A DNA stretch of 18,123 nt. Origin: Candidatus Bathyarchaeota archaeon (GTDB lineage Archaea > Thermoproteota > Bathyarchaeia > RBG-16-48-13 > GCA-020355125). Made by a program: the position numbers and the translations under genes. Each line of letters begins with the position of its first letter. The stretch's first letter is position 1. The notes beneath the pieces were generated by a model that was not told where the DNA came from, did not search any database, and saw nothing but the letters and a program-made list of their open reading frames with translations. This document shows positions 1-6,634 of this stretch, piece by piece. The stretch is from positions 1-18,123 of the forward strand of contig JAOZHK010000084.1 of assembly GCA_026014905.1 (NCBI GenBank), read 5' to 3'.

Positions 1-423
1 GAACTCGTCAGGACTGCGATTGAACGCGGGCAATTGATGCTTTCGACACCGTACGAAACCTATCTCATGGGGGCGTCGTTTCACCCGACCCAGATGATTA
101 CACGGTTATCACATGAAACCCAGACTGCGCTCGAGGACGGGTATACAGGGCTCCGCGTGACGAGTGACATGGGGTGGGTACGCCGTCGATCGATTAAATT
201 CGCGACACTTCTGCGTTATGAAGCGGTGGTGAACGACTTTTTAGCCCAACATAGGTGTATGGGATTATGTCGCTATCATCGGGGAAGTTTTCCGACGGCA
301 ATCCTCGCGGACATCGCGGCGTTGCATCCGCTCGTCATCCTGCAGGGCCGGCGGTATGCTAATGCTCAGCATACGCTCTTTCGCGATCTTCTCCAGGCAG
401 TAGATGACGAAGCAGACAGTTAA
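1..423 (+). CDS. MEDS-domain sensory protein, 5' end cut by the window
   Basis: The frame is open from base 1 to the TAA at 421-423, giving 140 visible residues; the true start lies outside the window. The fragment has the pattern of the C-terminal half of a MEDS domain (methanogen/methylotroph DcmR sensory domain): a GQL..STPYETYL segment, then GYTGLRVTSDMGWV, a YE/LCRYHRGSFP-like stretch and a final HPLVILQGR segment. MEDS domains are degenerate RecA/KaiC-like sensory modules, usually fused to or partnered with regulators. No DNA-binding or kinase domain follows here, so any output domain would have to be N-terminal or separate. An ATG at 37 and a TTG at 34 are internal, because homology continues upstream of them. 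Confidence 0.72.
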   Translation, partial: ELVRTAIERGQLMLSTPYETYLMGASFHPTQMITRLSHETQTALEDGYTGLRVTSDMGWVRRRSIKFATLLRYEAVVNDFLAQHRCMGLCRYHRGSFPTAILADIAALHPLVILQGRRYANAQHTLFRDLLQAVDDEADS

Positions 424-469
424 CTCATGTGCGCGTTTGATGAGATACGCGGCGCTTAACCAGATTGCC

Positions 470-522
470 TTGAGACATTTTCTCAATAACATGCCATTAT
501 ATAGAATTTTACTCATTTTTTT
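470..522 (+). terminator. weak hairpin plus T-tract after the MEDS gene
   Basis: A 6-bp inverted repeat (TTGAGA 470-475, TCTCAA 481-486, 5-nt loop) is followed about 30 nt later by seven consecutive T at 516-522. T-rich tracts end transcription in archaea, so this may close the MEDS transcript whose stop is at 423. The hairpin is short and may be chance. Confidence 0.3.
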
Positions 523-676
523 GGAACAACGATTATATTCCTTCAGCTGAAACTCTTTGAGGATATTTCATCAGGTGCGTTATTGCTGTCACAACATTGT
601 CGTGATGTTCACGATGTTGTGCATATTACGCGTGTGTGCTACAATAGTTGCGAATACAAAACGAGAGATAACTCCT

Positions 677-841
677 ATGCTATGCTATAGCAAATGTCAA
701 CATGGAGATTGTAAAGGAATTAATGAATATTGTCGATTTTGCTCCCAGATATGTCTCGAGTGTGACCGTGAAAGATTGGATCAAATACTATCCATGTTGG
801 AGATAGGAGAGAACGTTAATGTCTACAGATGTACAGAATAA
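677..841 (+). CDS. small Cys-rich, probably zinc-binding protein
   Basis: This is a 54-residue protein. I start it at the ATG at 677 rather than the in-frame start at 557, because the upstream stretch translates to an uncharacteristic Cys/Val/Ile-rich string and the Cys motif begins after 677. Eight cysteines are visible: C3, C7, C12, C19, C22, C26, C29 and C52. They include the cluster CRFCSQICLEC, so the fold is probably held by one or two metal ions. No family is recognised. It faces the gene ending at 870, and an alternating CG tract (859-868) sits between the two stop codons. A GAGAGA-like stretch precedes the ATG, but there is no strong ribosome site. Confidence 0.5.
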   Translation: MLCYSKCQHGDCKGINEYCRFCSQICLECDRERLDQILSMLEIGENVNVYRCTE

Positions 842-858
842 CGATAACGCTAGCGAAT

Positions 859-868
859 ACGCGCGCGT
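859..868. repeat. alternating CG tract ACGCGCGCGT between convergent stops
   Basis: A perfect 10-bp palindrome, 17 nt after the stop of the 677 gene and directly abutting the stop codon (870-872) of the minus-strand gene. It is one of about a dozen such tracts in the window; see findings. Confidence 0.7.
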
Positions 869-869
869 A

Positions 870-1358
870 CTATGCTTTGAAAAACACTTGACTTCTGAGT
901 ATACGCCAACGATTCTCCCGTTTTGCCAAGAAAAACGTCATGCCTCGACCTGAGACGTTAGCGAAATAGATAGATGCTTGCACTTCTGCTTGTGTAGAAC
1001 TCTTCTGAATTGTCCCTAACGTGATGAATCCTCCTTTATCTTGTACTTGTCGGGCATTGTCTGCTGGATCAATCACCTCACATAGAGGGGCATATGAAAT
1101 TTGAATGGCTGGAAACTGCTGCTGGAGTCTGTGCAGTAGCGTTGGAGGAAGCAGGTCGCCATTGACTTCAACGAGGGAATCCACAGCTTGTTGAGCTGTG
1201 GGATGAATGAAATATGTAGTCGATCTATGCCACCTCCGACGACGAAGGTCGCTAATGATGAATGACGAAACAATCAACGTATATATTGAAACACTATCTT
1301 CATCAGGAGCTGCTGATAGAGTCACTCTTGAACACTTATAACCATGTGGATAGAGCAA
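870..1358 (-). CDS. hypothetical protein, possible NTF2-like C-terminal half; start uncertain
   Basis: An open frame of 162 codons on the minus strand with no ATG start; the furthest start is a TTG at 1358, and a GTG lies around 1325. A short hydrophobic run (IYTLIVSSFIIS, about residues 25-36) could be a membrane anchor. The C-terminal part alternates strand-like segments and ends GRGMTFFLAKRENRWRILRSQ, which resembles the closing strands of NTF2/SnoaL-like domains; this is a loose resemblance only. A TATA-like ATATATA around 1284 suggests transcription might begin inside the frame, which would give a shorter protein of about 105 residues. The uncertain start could mean a non-AUG start or a gene that has lost its beginning. 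Confidence 0.45.
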   Translation of the reverse strand: MLYPHGYKCSRVTLSAAPDEDSVSIYTLIVSSFIISDLRRRRWHRSTTYFIHPTAQQAVDSLVEVNGDLLPPTLLHRLQQQFPAIQISYAPLCEVIDPADNARQVQDKGGFITLGTIQKSSTQAEVQASIYFANVSGRGMTFFLAKRENRWRILRSQVFFKA

Positions 1359-1362
1359 TATT

Positions 1363-1372
1363 ACGCGCGCGG
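1363..1372. repeat. alternating CG tract after the 1385 gene
   Basis: ACGCGCGCGG begins 13 nt beyond the minus-strand stop at 1385. It lies between two tandem minus-strand genes. Confidence 0.6.
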
Positions 1373-1384
1373 TTTATGAGAGAG

Positions 1385-1735
1385 CTAGTTTACTAACACT
1401 TCTTCAGCTTGTTCTCTGAGATCTTTGAGTCGGTCAGGAAATTCCTCTATCTCATTCCACTCAGTATCGTATTTGTGAAATGTATCACGTTCGTTGTTCT
1501 CGAGATACTCGTCGACAAGCTTCTTGAGGAAGTGACGAAACCGCGCTGGACTGGTTCGCAAGGCTTTTACAACTTTCGCTTCAAGGTCTGGGCAGTGATA
1601 CAAGCCACCGATCACACCAAAATTAAATGTGATTTCGCGATCTAAATACGTGAGCAATCGGTCATTAATCTCAATGTCGGGAAATAACTTCTGAACAATC
1701 GGAATGATATGTCGATAGAGGACATGTCGACTCAT
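1385..1735 (-). CDS. conserved hypothetical protein, paralogue of 10101-10445
   Basis: A 116-residue protein, trimmed to the ATG at 1735 because the homologous copy at 10101-10445 begins at the same point (MSRxxL). Of the first 54 residues, 38 are identical between the two copies, including LDREITFxFGVIGG, HC and DLEAK; the C-terminal EEFPDRLKD is also shared. It is charged, mostly helical in appearance, with no signal peptide or membrane segment, so probably cytoplasmic. I recognise no family. It lies about 40 nt downstream of the Lrp/AsnC-type gene in the same direction, so the two may be co-transcribed. There is no convincing Shine-Dalgarno, so a leaderless or coupled start is possible. 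Confidence 0.72.
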   Translation of the reverse strand: MSRHVLYRHIIPIVQKLFPDIEINDRLLTYLDREITFNFGVIGGLYHCPDLEAKVVKALRTSPARFRHFLKKLVDEYLENNERDTFHKYDTEWNEIEEFPDRLKDLREQAEEVLVN

Positions 1736-1772
1736 GTTAATCACTAGATCCATACAAATGACGGGGAGTTAA

Positions 1773-1783
1773 TAGCTAGCTAG
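1773..1783. repeat. (CTAG)n tract overlapping a stop codon
   Basis: TAGCTAGCTAG covers the stop codon of the minus-strand Lrp/AsnC-type gene (stop at 1776-1778). The same tetranucleotide run recurs at 3100, 9521, 10963, 11935, 12013 and 17821. Confidence 0.6.
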
Positions 1784-2024
1784 TGACGTAGCTGGCTTCA
1801 GGCATGACGACAATGGTTGTGGTTGAGCTCACATGGTCAAGTCTCCGAATCCTCATCACAGCGTTTTTCAGCTCAAGCATTGAGTCTGCTTCAATCTTGA
1901 CGATAACGTCGTTGACGCCATAAATTAGGTGAGCTTCCGTTATATTGGTCATTTGAGTGAGAGCTTGAAAGACCGTTTCATCCGTCCCGGTTTCAACATT
2001 AATCAACACAAACGCCGATGGCAT
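1776..2024 (-). CDS. stand-alone Lrp/AsnC effector-binding (RAM) domain protein
   Basis: An 82-residue protein that is almost entirely one RAM/AsnC ligand-binding domain: an AFVLINVETG first strand, a helix with the VxxAL pattern, EAHLIYGVNDVIVKIEA as the central strands, and a final SSTTTIVVM strand. The N-terminal HTH of full Lrp proteins is absent. Stand-alone RAM proteins are common in archaea; they form oligomers that bind amino acids or related ligands and can pair with Lrp regulators. The ATG at 2024 is preceded by GAGGAAG, a good ribosome site. A 19-bp inverted repeat upstream (2070-2088) may be its control site. Confidence 0.88.
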   Translation of the reverse strand: MPSAFVLINVETGTDETVFQALTQMTNITEAHLIYGVNDVIVKIEADSMLELKNAVMRIRRLDHVSSTTTIVVMPEASYVTS

Positions 2025-2069
2025 CTATTACTTCCTCACTAAAAGTAATGGTATCCTTCCTTATTAGCC

Positions 2070-2088
2070 TTCTATTTGGAAAATAGAA
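2070..2088. promoter_or_regulatory. inverted repeat upstream of the RAM-domain gene
   Basis: TTCTATTT, spacer GGA, AAATAGAA is a perfect 8-bp inverted repeat 46-64 nt upstream of the start at 2024 on the minus strand. A TAATAA-like box lies just downstream of it. The placement fits a regulator site at the promoter; function is inferred. Confidence 0.35.
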
Positions 2089-2189
2089 ACAATACGTAAC
2101 CCCTATCAAAAAACGCTTCTCGAACTGGTAAATACCAAAACTGTTGATAGTATACATATGATTTTAATAGTACTTAAACATCGATGGCG

Positions 2190-2199
2190 TATATATAAT
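2190..2199 (+). promoter_or_regulatory. TATA box of the GNAT gene
   Basis: TATATATAAT lies about 50 nt before the ATG at 2249. An archaeal start site about 25 nt downstream would give a leader of about 30 nt, which contains a weak GGGTG ribosome site. Confidence 0.45.
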
Positions 2200-2248
2200 T
2201 CAGTAACGTGCTATTTCTACACATTACTGGCTAGTTGGGTGTAATGTT

Positions 2249-2647
2249 ATGCGAATACGTGCTTTTCAACTCCCCGACATTCAGGACATCATCGCGATAC
2301 TGACGCTGAATGACCAATACGGGATGCCGGCAGTGGATGGGTCGGATGCGATGCAACGGTTGCACGCCTGTCCCGCCGCTGTGTTTCTCGTCTTTGAATG
2401 CGACGGGGAGGTGGTTGGATTGGTTCGTGGAACCTATGATGGATCCCGCGCGATGATTCACCTCCTGTCCGTGCATCCCGCGTACCAACGTCAAGGCATC
2501 GGGTCCAAGCTTGTCCAGGCGATCTCGCAGCGCTTTCACGAGCGAGGAGCCCCAACAGTTTCAGCCACCGTGACCGAACGGAGCTTGCCCTTCTGGGAGA
2601 GCGTTGGGTTCACGAAAACCAAGGCGTTCGTTGTAGGTAACTGGTAA
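2249..2647 (+). CDS. GNAT-family N-acetyltransferase
   Basis: A 132-residue single-domain acetyltransferase using acetyl-CoA; the acceptor (small amine or protein N-terminus) cannot be told from sequence. It opens with IRAFQLPDIQDI, the usual beta1-alpha1. EVVGLVRGTYDG follows as strands 2-4, then the acetyl-CoA motif A, HLLSVHPAYQRQGIGSKLV (Q/RxxGxG/A loop QRQGIG). The closing segment is SLPFWESVGFTKTKAFVV. Size and order are typical of short YpeA-like members. It is monocistronic, with its own TATA box. A GC-alternating stretch (2653-2665) follows the stop by about 5 nt, as for most genes here. Confidence 0.93.
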   Translation: MRIRAFQLPDIQDIIAILTLNDQYGMPAVDGSDAMQRLHACPAAVFLVFECDGEVVGLVRGTYDGSRAMIHLLSVHPAYQRQGIGSKLVQAISQRFHERGAPTVSATVTERSLPFWESVGFTKTKAFVVGNW

Positions 2648-2857
2648 TAATAGCGCGCCGCGTGCAGGGGATCGGCGTACGATACTCAACTAAGCTCGTG
2701 GCTGCAGGTGTCGATACGCGCACGCGTAGATATTACCAGGAATCAGAGTTACCCTTGGAGTTTTAGACGCAGGTCGGCGATGTCGAAGAATATGCGTAAT
2801 ATGAAAACTATCGAACGTTGGTAGTTACCTATCCAATGAGTAAGGCGCATGCGTAAA

Positions 2858-3073
2858 CTACATTTTTACCACGCAATAATCGTTGCTATCCGATATTCTC
2901 ACTTCAATTTCCGATTCATTGAAGACAAGCTCCTGGTGACATCGAGGACAGGTTCCCTCCCAGTCGTCGATGACTTCTTGAGGCGTTCTTAAATATTTGC
3001 CTCTGTGCATGGGTGTTCCCTTCTCGTAGAGGATCGTGTCACAGCTGCGACACACGTATTTGATCGGCAACAT
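2858..3073 (-). CDS. small zinc-ribbon protein, paralogue of 6298-6522
   Basis: A 71-residue protein with CRSC near the N-terminus (C8, C11) and CPRC (about C42, C45), the two knuckles of a zinc ribbon. Between them is a KYLRTPQEVI segment that is conserved in the second copy at 6298-6522 (KPLRTPRRVL). The ATG at 3073 has a strong GGAGGGAGAT ribosome site. No catalytic domain is present, so a structural, RNA-binding or transcription-associated role is likely, but nothing more specific can be said. The gene downstream in the same direction of transcription is unrelated. Confidence 0.8.
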   Translation of the reverse strand: MLPIKYVCRSCDTILYEKGTPMHRGKYLRTPQEVIDDWEGTCPRCHQELVFNESEIEVRISDSNDYCVVKM

Positions 3074-3099
3074 ATCTCCCTCCTAAGATTCTCAAGTCA

Positions 3100-3110
3100 C
3101 TAGCTAGCTA
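3100..3110. repeat. (CTAG)n tract after the DUF2153-like gene
   Basis: CTAGCTAGCTA lies 5 nt beyond the minus-strand stop at 3116 and inside the 42-nt gap before the next gene's start region at 3073. Confidence 0.55.
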
Positions 3111-3115
3111 TTATG

Positions 3116-3487
3116 TCACCTCAACGCATAGAATTGATTATTCCTGTTCTTTTTCCGTTGCTGTTTTGACTCAGGAATCTTATGCGACCATTTTTTCGTG
3201 GCTTCGAGATCGTATTCAATAAAATCGATCACAAAATTGCGCATTTTACTCTCGATTGCACCTAACTCGTCCTCGCTAAACTGGGTTGTCATGACGGTGT
3301 TCCGCATCCACCGTGCCCATCCATCTAATGACTGATGAAGAAGATATAGTTCTCTTACTATCGCGATGACGAGATCGAGACGATCCCCCTTACCCTTCAT
3401 TGATCGTAATAGATTTAAACAGGATTCACAGACTTTGATCCAAGACTCGGACGTATTTTTTGCATTAGTTTTTTTCGGTTGCATCAT
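3116..3487 (-). CDS. DUF2153-like archaeal helical protein
   Basis: A protein of about 123 residues. The frame stays open up to a TTG at 3517, but I choose the paired ATGs at 3487/3484 because an AGGAGA site lies about 12 nt before them. The order of features is WIKVCESCLNLL, a GDRLDLVIAIVRE helix, SLDGWARWMRN, TTQFSEDELGAIESKM, and FVIDFIEYDLEATKKW. This matches my recollection of the archaeal DUF2153 family (RLDL...GW.qW...F.e.eL...f.eYD). The family has no known function. The C-terminal tail is basic (KQQRKKNRNN) and could contact nucleic acid. There are no membrane segments. Confidence 0.68.
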   Translation of the reverse strand: MMQPKKTNAKNTSESWIKVCESCLNLLRSMKGKGDRLDLVIAIVRELYLLHQSLDGWARWMRNTVMTTQFSEDELGAIESKMRNFVIDFIEYDLEATKKWSHKIPESKQQRKKNRNNQFYALR

Positions 3488-3629
3488 ACGGTTCTGGATT
3501 CTCCTAGTTGCCCTCAAATGCGCGGGTCTTCAGCAAGTGTGAACGGCACACGAGGATAACGCATTCGATGTTTGACTGAAAAGGCATTTGTTCCTCACAA
3601 TGGCGTGGTATAGCTGCCGTTCATCTATG

Positions 3630-3948
3630 TCACCCTCTGGATAATCGATGGTTGGTTTGGAGCTCGATCGCCTCGATGACACTTGGGTCCGACGTATCCT
3701 TCCTCATGCGAATCAGCGACGTCGCCTGAAGCTTGATAACGTCTATGTCTTCGTGAGGAAGTAGTGAAAATATCCCGTCATGCACTCCGGGATTGACGAG
3801 GCGAGAAGCTGACTAGTTGTTCTGAACCTCCCTTTCCAGACAGTGTTTCGATCCGATCCCAGAGTCGGTCCAGCCATGTCCCCTGAAGCTTGTTTGGCAC
3901 GATGGGGACGCAGTGAATCATTTTATCCACCAATTTCACGAGGTTCAT
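3630..3948 (-). pseudogene. decayed gene with at least one frameshift
   Basis: On the minus strand an ATG at 3948 opens a 56-codon frame ending at 3778 (residues include VDKMIHCVPIVPNK and TWLDRLWDRIETL). A second frame, open from 3812 to the stop at 3630, carries on in similar style (NPGVHDGIFSLLPHEDIDVIKLQ, then IRMRKDTSDPSVIEAIELQ). Joining them near 3812-3815 by a one-base shift gives a continuous protein of about 105 residues. A third frame then continues (PTIDYPEGDIDERQLYHAIV) towards about 3540, hinting at a second shift. Reading in pieces like this suggests a disrupted gene or assembly indels. I recognise no family. Confidence 0.4.
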
Positions 3949-3964
3949 TGACCTGGCTCTCCCC

Positions 3965-4112
3965 GAGCCTTTTTTCAGAAGTTTACACTATAATAAAGAT
4001 ATCATAATAACAATTATTAAAGTTTATTTTACGTATTAATTAGGTACAGCGTACACTGTTAAACAACCCCAACGCGTGCATATTCTAAAGCTTTATCATG
4101 TGACGATACTCT
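3965..4112. other. AT-rich spacer before the IscU/NifU-like gene
   Basis: A T-run and a strongly AT-rich stretch (about 3980-4040) separate the decayed gene from the scaffold gene. It probably holds promoters for both directions, but no TATA box can be picked out with confidence. Confidence 0.3.
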
Positions 4113-4121
4113 ATGTGTCGT

Positions 4122-4577
4122 ATGTACAATGAGACGGTGCTTCAACACTTTCAGAATCCTCGAAATGTTGGTGAGATTGAGCACGCGGATGGGATCGGCA
4201 TCTACATGAGCGAATTTTGTGGAGATATCACGAAATTCTGGATTAAAGTGAAAGGCAGTACGATAACGGATGTCACATATCGGACACAAGGATGCGCGGC
4301 GTCCATCGCGTGCGGGAGCGTCCTGACTGAGCTGGTTCAGGACAAACCTATAGAGGAGGCGTTACGCATTACCAAGGATGACATAGTTGCAGCACTAGGC
4401 GGATTACCGGAACAGAAAATCCACTGCTCAGTGTTAGCTGATGATGCATTAAAAGATGTCAATTGCGACTATCTAACAAGAAATCAGTTATCCATGCCTC
4501 AAGAATTCGTTCAAAAGCATAAGAAAATAATATCGTTACTCGAGGAAATGAAACAACGAGACCATATTTTCATTTAA
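4122..4577 (+). CDS. IscU/NifU-type Fe-S cluster assembly scaffold
   Basis: A 151-residue scaffold on which Fe-S clusters are assembled before transfer to target proteins. I start it at the second ATG (4122), which gives the family N-terminus MYNETVLQHFQNPRNVGEI; the ATG at 4113 adds three residues. The three cluster-ligating cysteines are present: C33 in EFCGD, with the usual Asp as D35, C58 in QGCAAS and C102 in KIHCSVL. Two extra cysteines (C64, C115) and a C-terminal extension of about 30 residues (MPQEFVQKHKKIISLLEEM) go beyond the minimal domain. The usual GNPxCGD motif is altered to MSEFCGD. No IscS/NifS or Suf gene is adjacent. There is no clear ribosome site, so the message may be leaderless. 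Confidence 0.93.
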   Translation: MYNETVLQHFQNPRNVGEIEHADGIGIYMSEFCGDITKFWIKVKGSTITDVTYRTQGCAASIACGSVLTELVQDKPIEEALRITKDDIVAALGGLPEQKIHCSVLADDALKDVNCDYLTRNQLSMPQEFVQKHKKIISLLEEMKQRDHIFI

Positions 4578-4579
4578 TT

Positions 4580-4589
4580 GCGCGCGCGT
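4580..4589. repeat. alternating CG tract directly after the scaffold gene
   Basis: GCGCGCGCGT starts 2 nt after the TAA at 4575-4577. The rest of the 256-nt gap to the TFB gene holds an A6/T6 run (4711-4716) that could be a T-tract terminator for the minus-strand TFB message, and no gene. Confidence 0.6.
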
Positions 4590-4833
4590 GGGCACGAAGA
4601 CCGACACATGACGCAGTGAAACGTTCGATCGCGACACTTGAATGGAGTAGTACACGAGACTAGTACCGTCTTCTACGTTTGAATCTCCGGAAGAACGCAA
4701 GTCTCTCCTGAAAAAAGGGGCATGTAGGTTTGTTACACCGGTTTGTCTTCGTATCTAGATACATACAACCCATACACTGGTGAGGTTGACTCACGCCTGG
4801 ATTCACTTTTATGTTGTTATACATATACGTGCG

Positions 4834-5790
4834 CTACTCTCTCCGTTTTTTTCGGATGCCAAGATTTAAATCGTGATCCAGCCCTAGGTAGCGATTTCGC
4901 ACGGTGACCTCAGTTACACCAGAGGCATAGGCGAGGTTCTTCTGCGTTGTTTTCTCGCCATTCATGATCGACGCAATGTATAACGCTGCAGCTGCCATCC
5001 CTTGTGGTGCTTTCCCAACATCCACCTGCTGCTCACTCGCTTGTCGGAGCAATTCGATCGCGCAAGTGCTTGTCGCGTGACTCACTTTAGCGATGGACGC
5101 GATTTTGGGAACATAGGTAATAGCCTCATCAATAGGCATCGTCAACTGGAGTGCCTGGTGGAGAAGCCGATAATTCCTGGAGATCTCCTTCCGACTCCGA
5201 GTGCTCACGTCTGCGACCTGTTTCAGACTCCGTGGGGTATGAGTGACCCGACAAGCCGCGTAGAAGACGGCTGCGACGATGCCGTTTATGGATCGCCCTC
5301 TTACGAGATCCTTGTTCAAGGCTTTACGATACATGAATGCTGCGGTGGCTTGCACCGCGGACGGAACATGAAGCGTCTGGGCAAGATACGTTAATACATT
5401 CATTGCTTGGGCAAGATTGCGCAGAATTGAGGACTGTCGTTGAGCGCGGTGATGCCATCGCCGTAACCGCAGCATTATCCAGCGCTTCCGCATCGGCAAT
5501 AATCGTCCCTGCGGATCTTTAAAGGGTTGAAACGTCGTGGAGAGCCCTTTGTCGAATTTGGTCAATGTACTCGGTGCACCAACACGAGTTCTCGCCCGCA
5601 TATCTTCAAGAGTATACGCTCGCCATTCAGGTTTACAGTCGGGGTATCCCTCGCGGAGGACCAGACCACATGTATTGCACACGACTTCACCACTATCGAT
5701 AATGACGCTGACTGCATCGTTATAACATTCCGGACAGGTTCCCTCCTGGACTAGTCGTTGGCTCCGGGGTGTTTTCGGGCTATTGACCAT
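4834..5790 (-). CDS. tfb: archaeal transcription initiation factor B (TFB)
   Basis: A 318-residue general transcription factor that binds the TATA-TBP complex and the BRE and recruits RNA polymerase. The N-terminal zinc ribbon is CPEC at 19-22 and CNTC at 38-41. It is followed by the B-reader/linker block PEWRAYTLEDMRARTRVGAPSTLTKFDKGLSTTF (split here into recognisable pieces: PEWRAYT, RVGAPSTL, DKGLST). Two cyclin-like repeats make up the rest, the first around RNLAQAMNVLTYLAQTLHV to SRNYRLLHQAL, the second from IDEAITYVPKIA to TVRNRYLGLDHDL with the recognition helix near TQKNLAYASGVTEVTVRNRY. Length is normal. A basic tail (GIRKKRRE) ends it. It may be one of several TFBs in the genome. 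Its expression probably depends on TATA-like elements at 5875-5920. Confidence 0.97.
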   Translation of the reverse strand: MVNSPKTPRSQRLVQEGTCPECYNDAVSVIIDSGEVVCNTCGLVLREGYPDCKPEWRAYTLEDMRARTRVGAPSTLTKFDKGLSTTFQPFKDPQGRLLPMRKRWIMLRLRRWHHRAQRQSSILRNLAQAMNVLTYLAQTLHVPSAVQATAAFMYRKALNKDLVRGRSINGIVAAVFYAACRVTHTPRSLKQVADVSTRSRKEISRNYRLLHQALQLTMPIDEAITYVPKIASIAKVSHATSTCAIELLRQASEQQVDVGKAPQGMAAAALYIASIMNGEKTTQKNLAYASGVTEVTVRNRYLGLDHDLNLGIRKKRRE

Positions 5791-6072
5791 CTATTTCCAC
5801 TCTGCTACGGGTCTGGATTCGGCTCCAAGTTGGATCCGAGAACCTGTCCGCTTAACGAGGCATCAACAATATGCTATAAACATATGTATATTATAGGTAC
5901 CCGAACCTTTATATATAATACCAATTGTTAGCTGAGTGTTAGCTAGCCGGACACCTCATCCGAAGCATACCGATGAGTGCCCTCTCCCCAACTCATCTCA
6001 GACCTTTCGGACTCTTGATGAGCGTGCGCGTATACGTAATGATGATACAGTAGCATTTATGCAAGCATGTAT
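5791..6072. other. intergenic region with minus-strand TATA elements for TFB
   Basis: Two AT-rich boxes read as TATA elements on the minus strand: ATTATATATAAAGG (complement of about 5907-5920) and TATAATATAC (about 5885-5897). Either would give a TFB leader of about 70-100 nt. Further right there are several CTCATC/GATGAG words and a degenerate alternating tract (GTGCGCGTATACG, about 6024-6036). I see no gene. Confidence 0.4.
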
Positions 6073-6186
6073 CTAGAGAGTACTGACAAAGAGGAGAATG
6101 TGTATGAGAATAATGCTCATCGCAATCAATCCGAGGGTGATTTCGTCTCTGGAATAGTACTTGAATACCTCGGACATTTTTGACAT
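6073..6186 (-). CDS. 37-residue single-pass membrane microprotein, copy 1
   Basis: From the ATG at 6186 the frame encodes a hydrophilic N-terminus (MSKMSEVFKYYSRDEIT) followed by a hydrophobic span of about 20 residues (LGLIAMSIILIHILLFVS) and a stop at 6073. A second copy at 17894-18004 matches at 26 of 36 positions, with changes in the span that keep hydrophobicity (I/V/L/M swaps). That is strong evidence that this short frame is translated under selection. The shared N-terminal block and a single His in the span suggest a small subunit or regulator of a membrane complex; the partner is unknown. A TTTATGAAA box about 30 nt before the ATG fits a leaderless message. Confidence 0.78.
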   Translation of the reverse strand: MSKMSEVFKYYSRDEITLGLIAMSIILIHILLFVSTL

Positions 6187-6297
6187 GATGAGAAATGAAT
6201 CATAGATTTTTCATAAAAGCCTTCAGAAGCCTCTTACGAGAACCCACGTCTGTTTCATGTTTAACGCGTGCGCTGGGCGTGGTCCAAGAATCGTAGG

Positions 6298-6522
6298 TCA
6301 ACACGTCACATCTTGTGGGGTGCCGTTGAACGCCTGATACCGCAGCTTGATCTCGTAGGTGTCGGAATCCAGAGAGAACTCGCGATGACAGCGGGGACAC
6401 CGCATCTGGACTAATGTTAAGACCCTGCGCGGCGTCCTGAGGGGTTTGCCATACATCTCACTGCGGGTCGGCACGTCATAGAGCACGACGTCACAATGCT
6501 TGCACACGTATAGTACTGGCAT
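6298..6522 (-). CDS. small zinc-ribbon protein, paralogue of 2858-3073
   Basis: A 74-residue protein started at the ATG at 6522, aligned with the start of the 2858 copy and preceded by GCGGTGG; an in-frame GTG at 6531 would add three residues. Knuckles CKHC (C7, C10) and CPRC (about C44, C47) form a zinc ribbon, with KPLRTPRRVL between them as in the paralogue. Outside these blocks the two proteins diverge, so the duplication is not recent. Function is unknown. The membrane microprotein follows about 110 nt downstream on the same strand. Confidence 0.78.
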   Translation of the reverse strand: MPVLYVCKHCDVVLYDVPTRSEMYGKPLRTPRRVLTLVQMRCPRCHREFSLDSDTYEIKLRYQAFNGTPQDVTC

Positions 6523-6634
6523 CAACGCCACCGCAAGACAACAAACGTTTTCCAGGGATTCACGTGACCATCCTTACCATAATGAGGCATGAACCCACTT
6601 TTATTCGCCTCGTCGAGGACCTGCGCGCACTATA

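Noticed and set aside
440..550. 36-codon plus-strand frame (begins MRYAALNQ)
   Set aside because: It runs through the T-tract and weak hairpin, has no ribosome site and no second copy.
819..953. 44-codon plus-strand frame (begins MSTDVQNN) with GGAGA upstream of its ATG
   Set aside because: It overlaps the CG tract and the end of the opposing gene and has no recognised homology; its composition is not persuasive.
1240..1260. GGAGGTG inside the 870-1358 frame as an internal ribosome site
   Set aside because: No ATG, GTG or TTG follows at a suitable distance in the main frame; the bases are explained by the Arg-rich codons.
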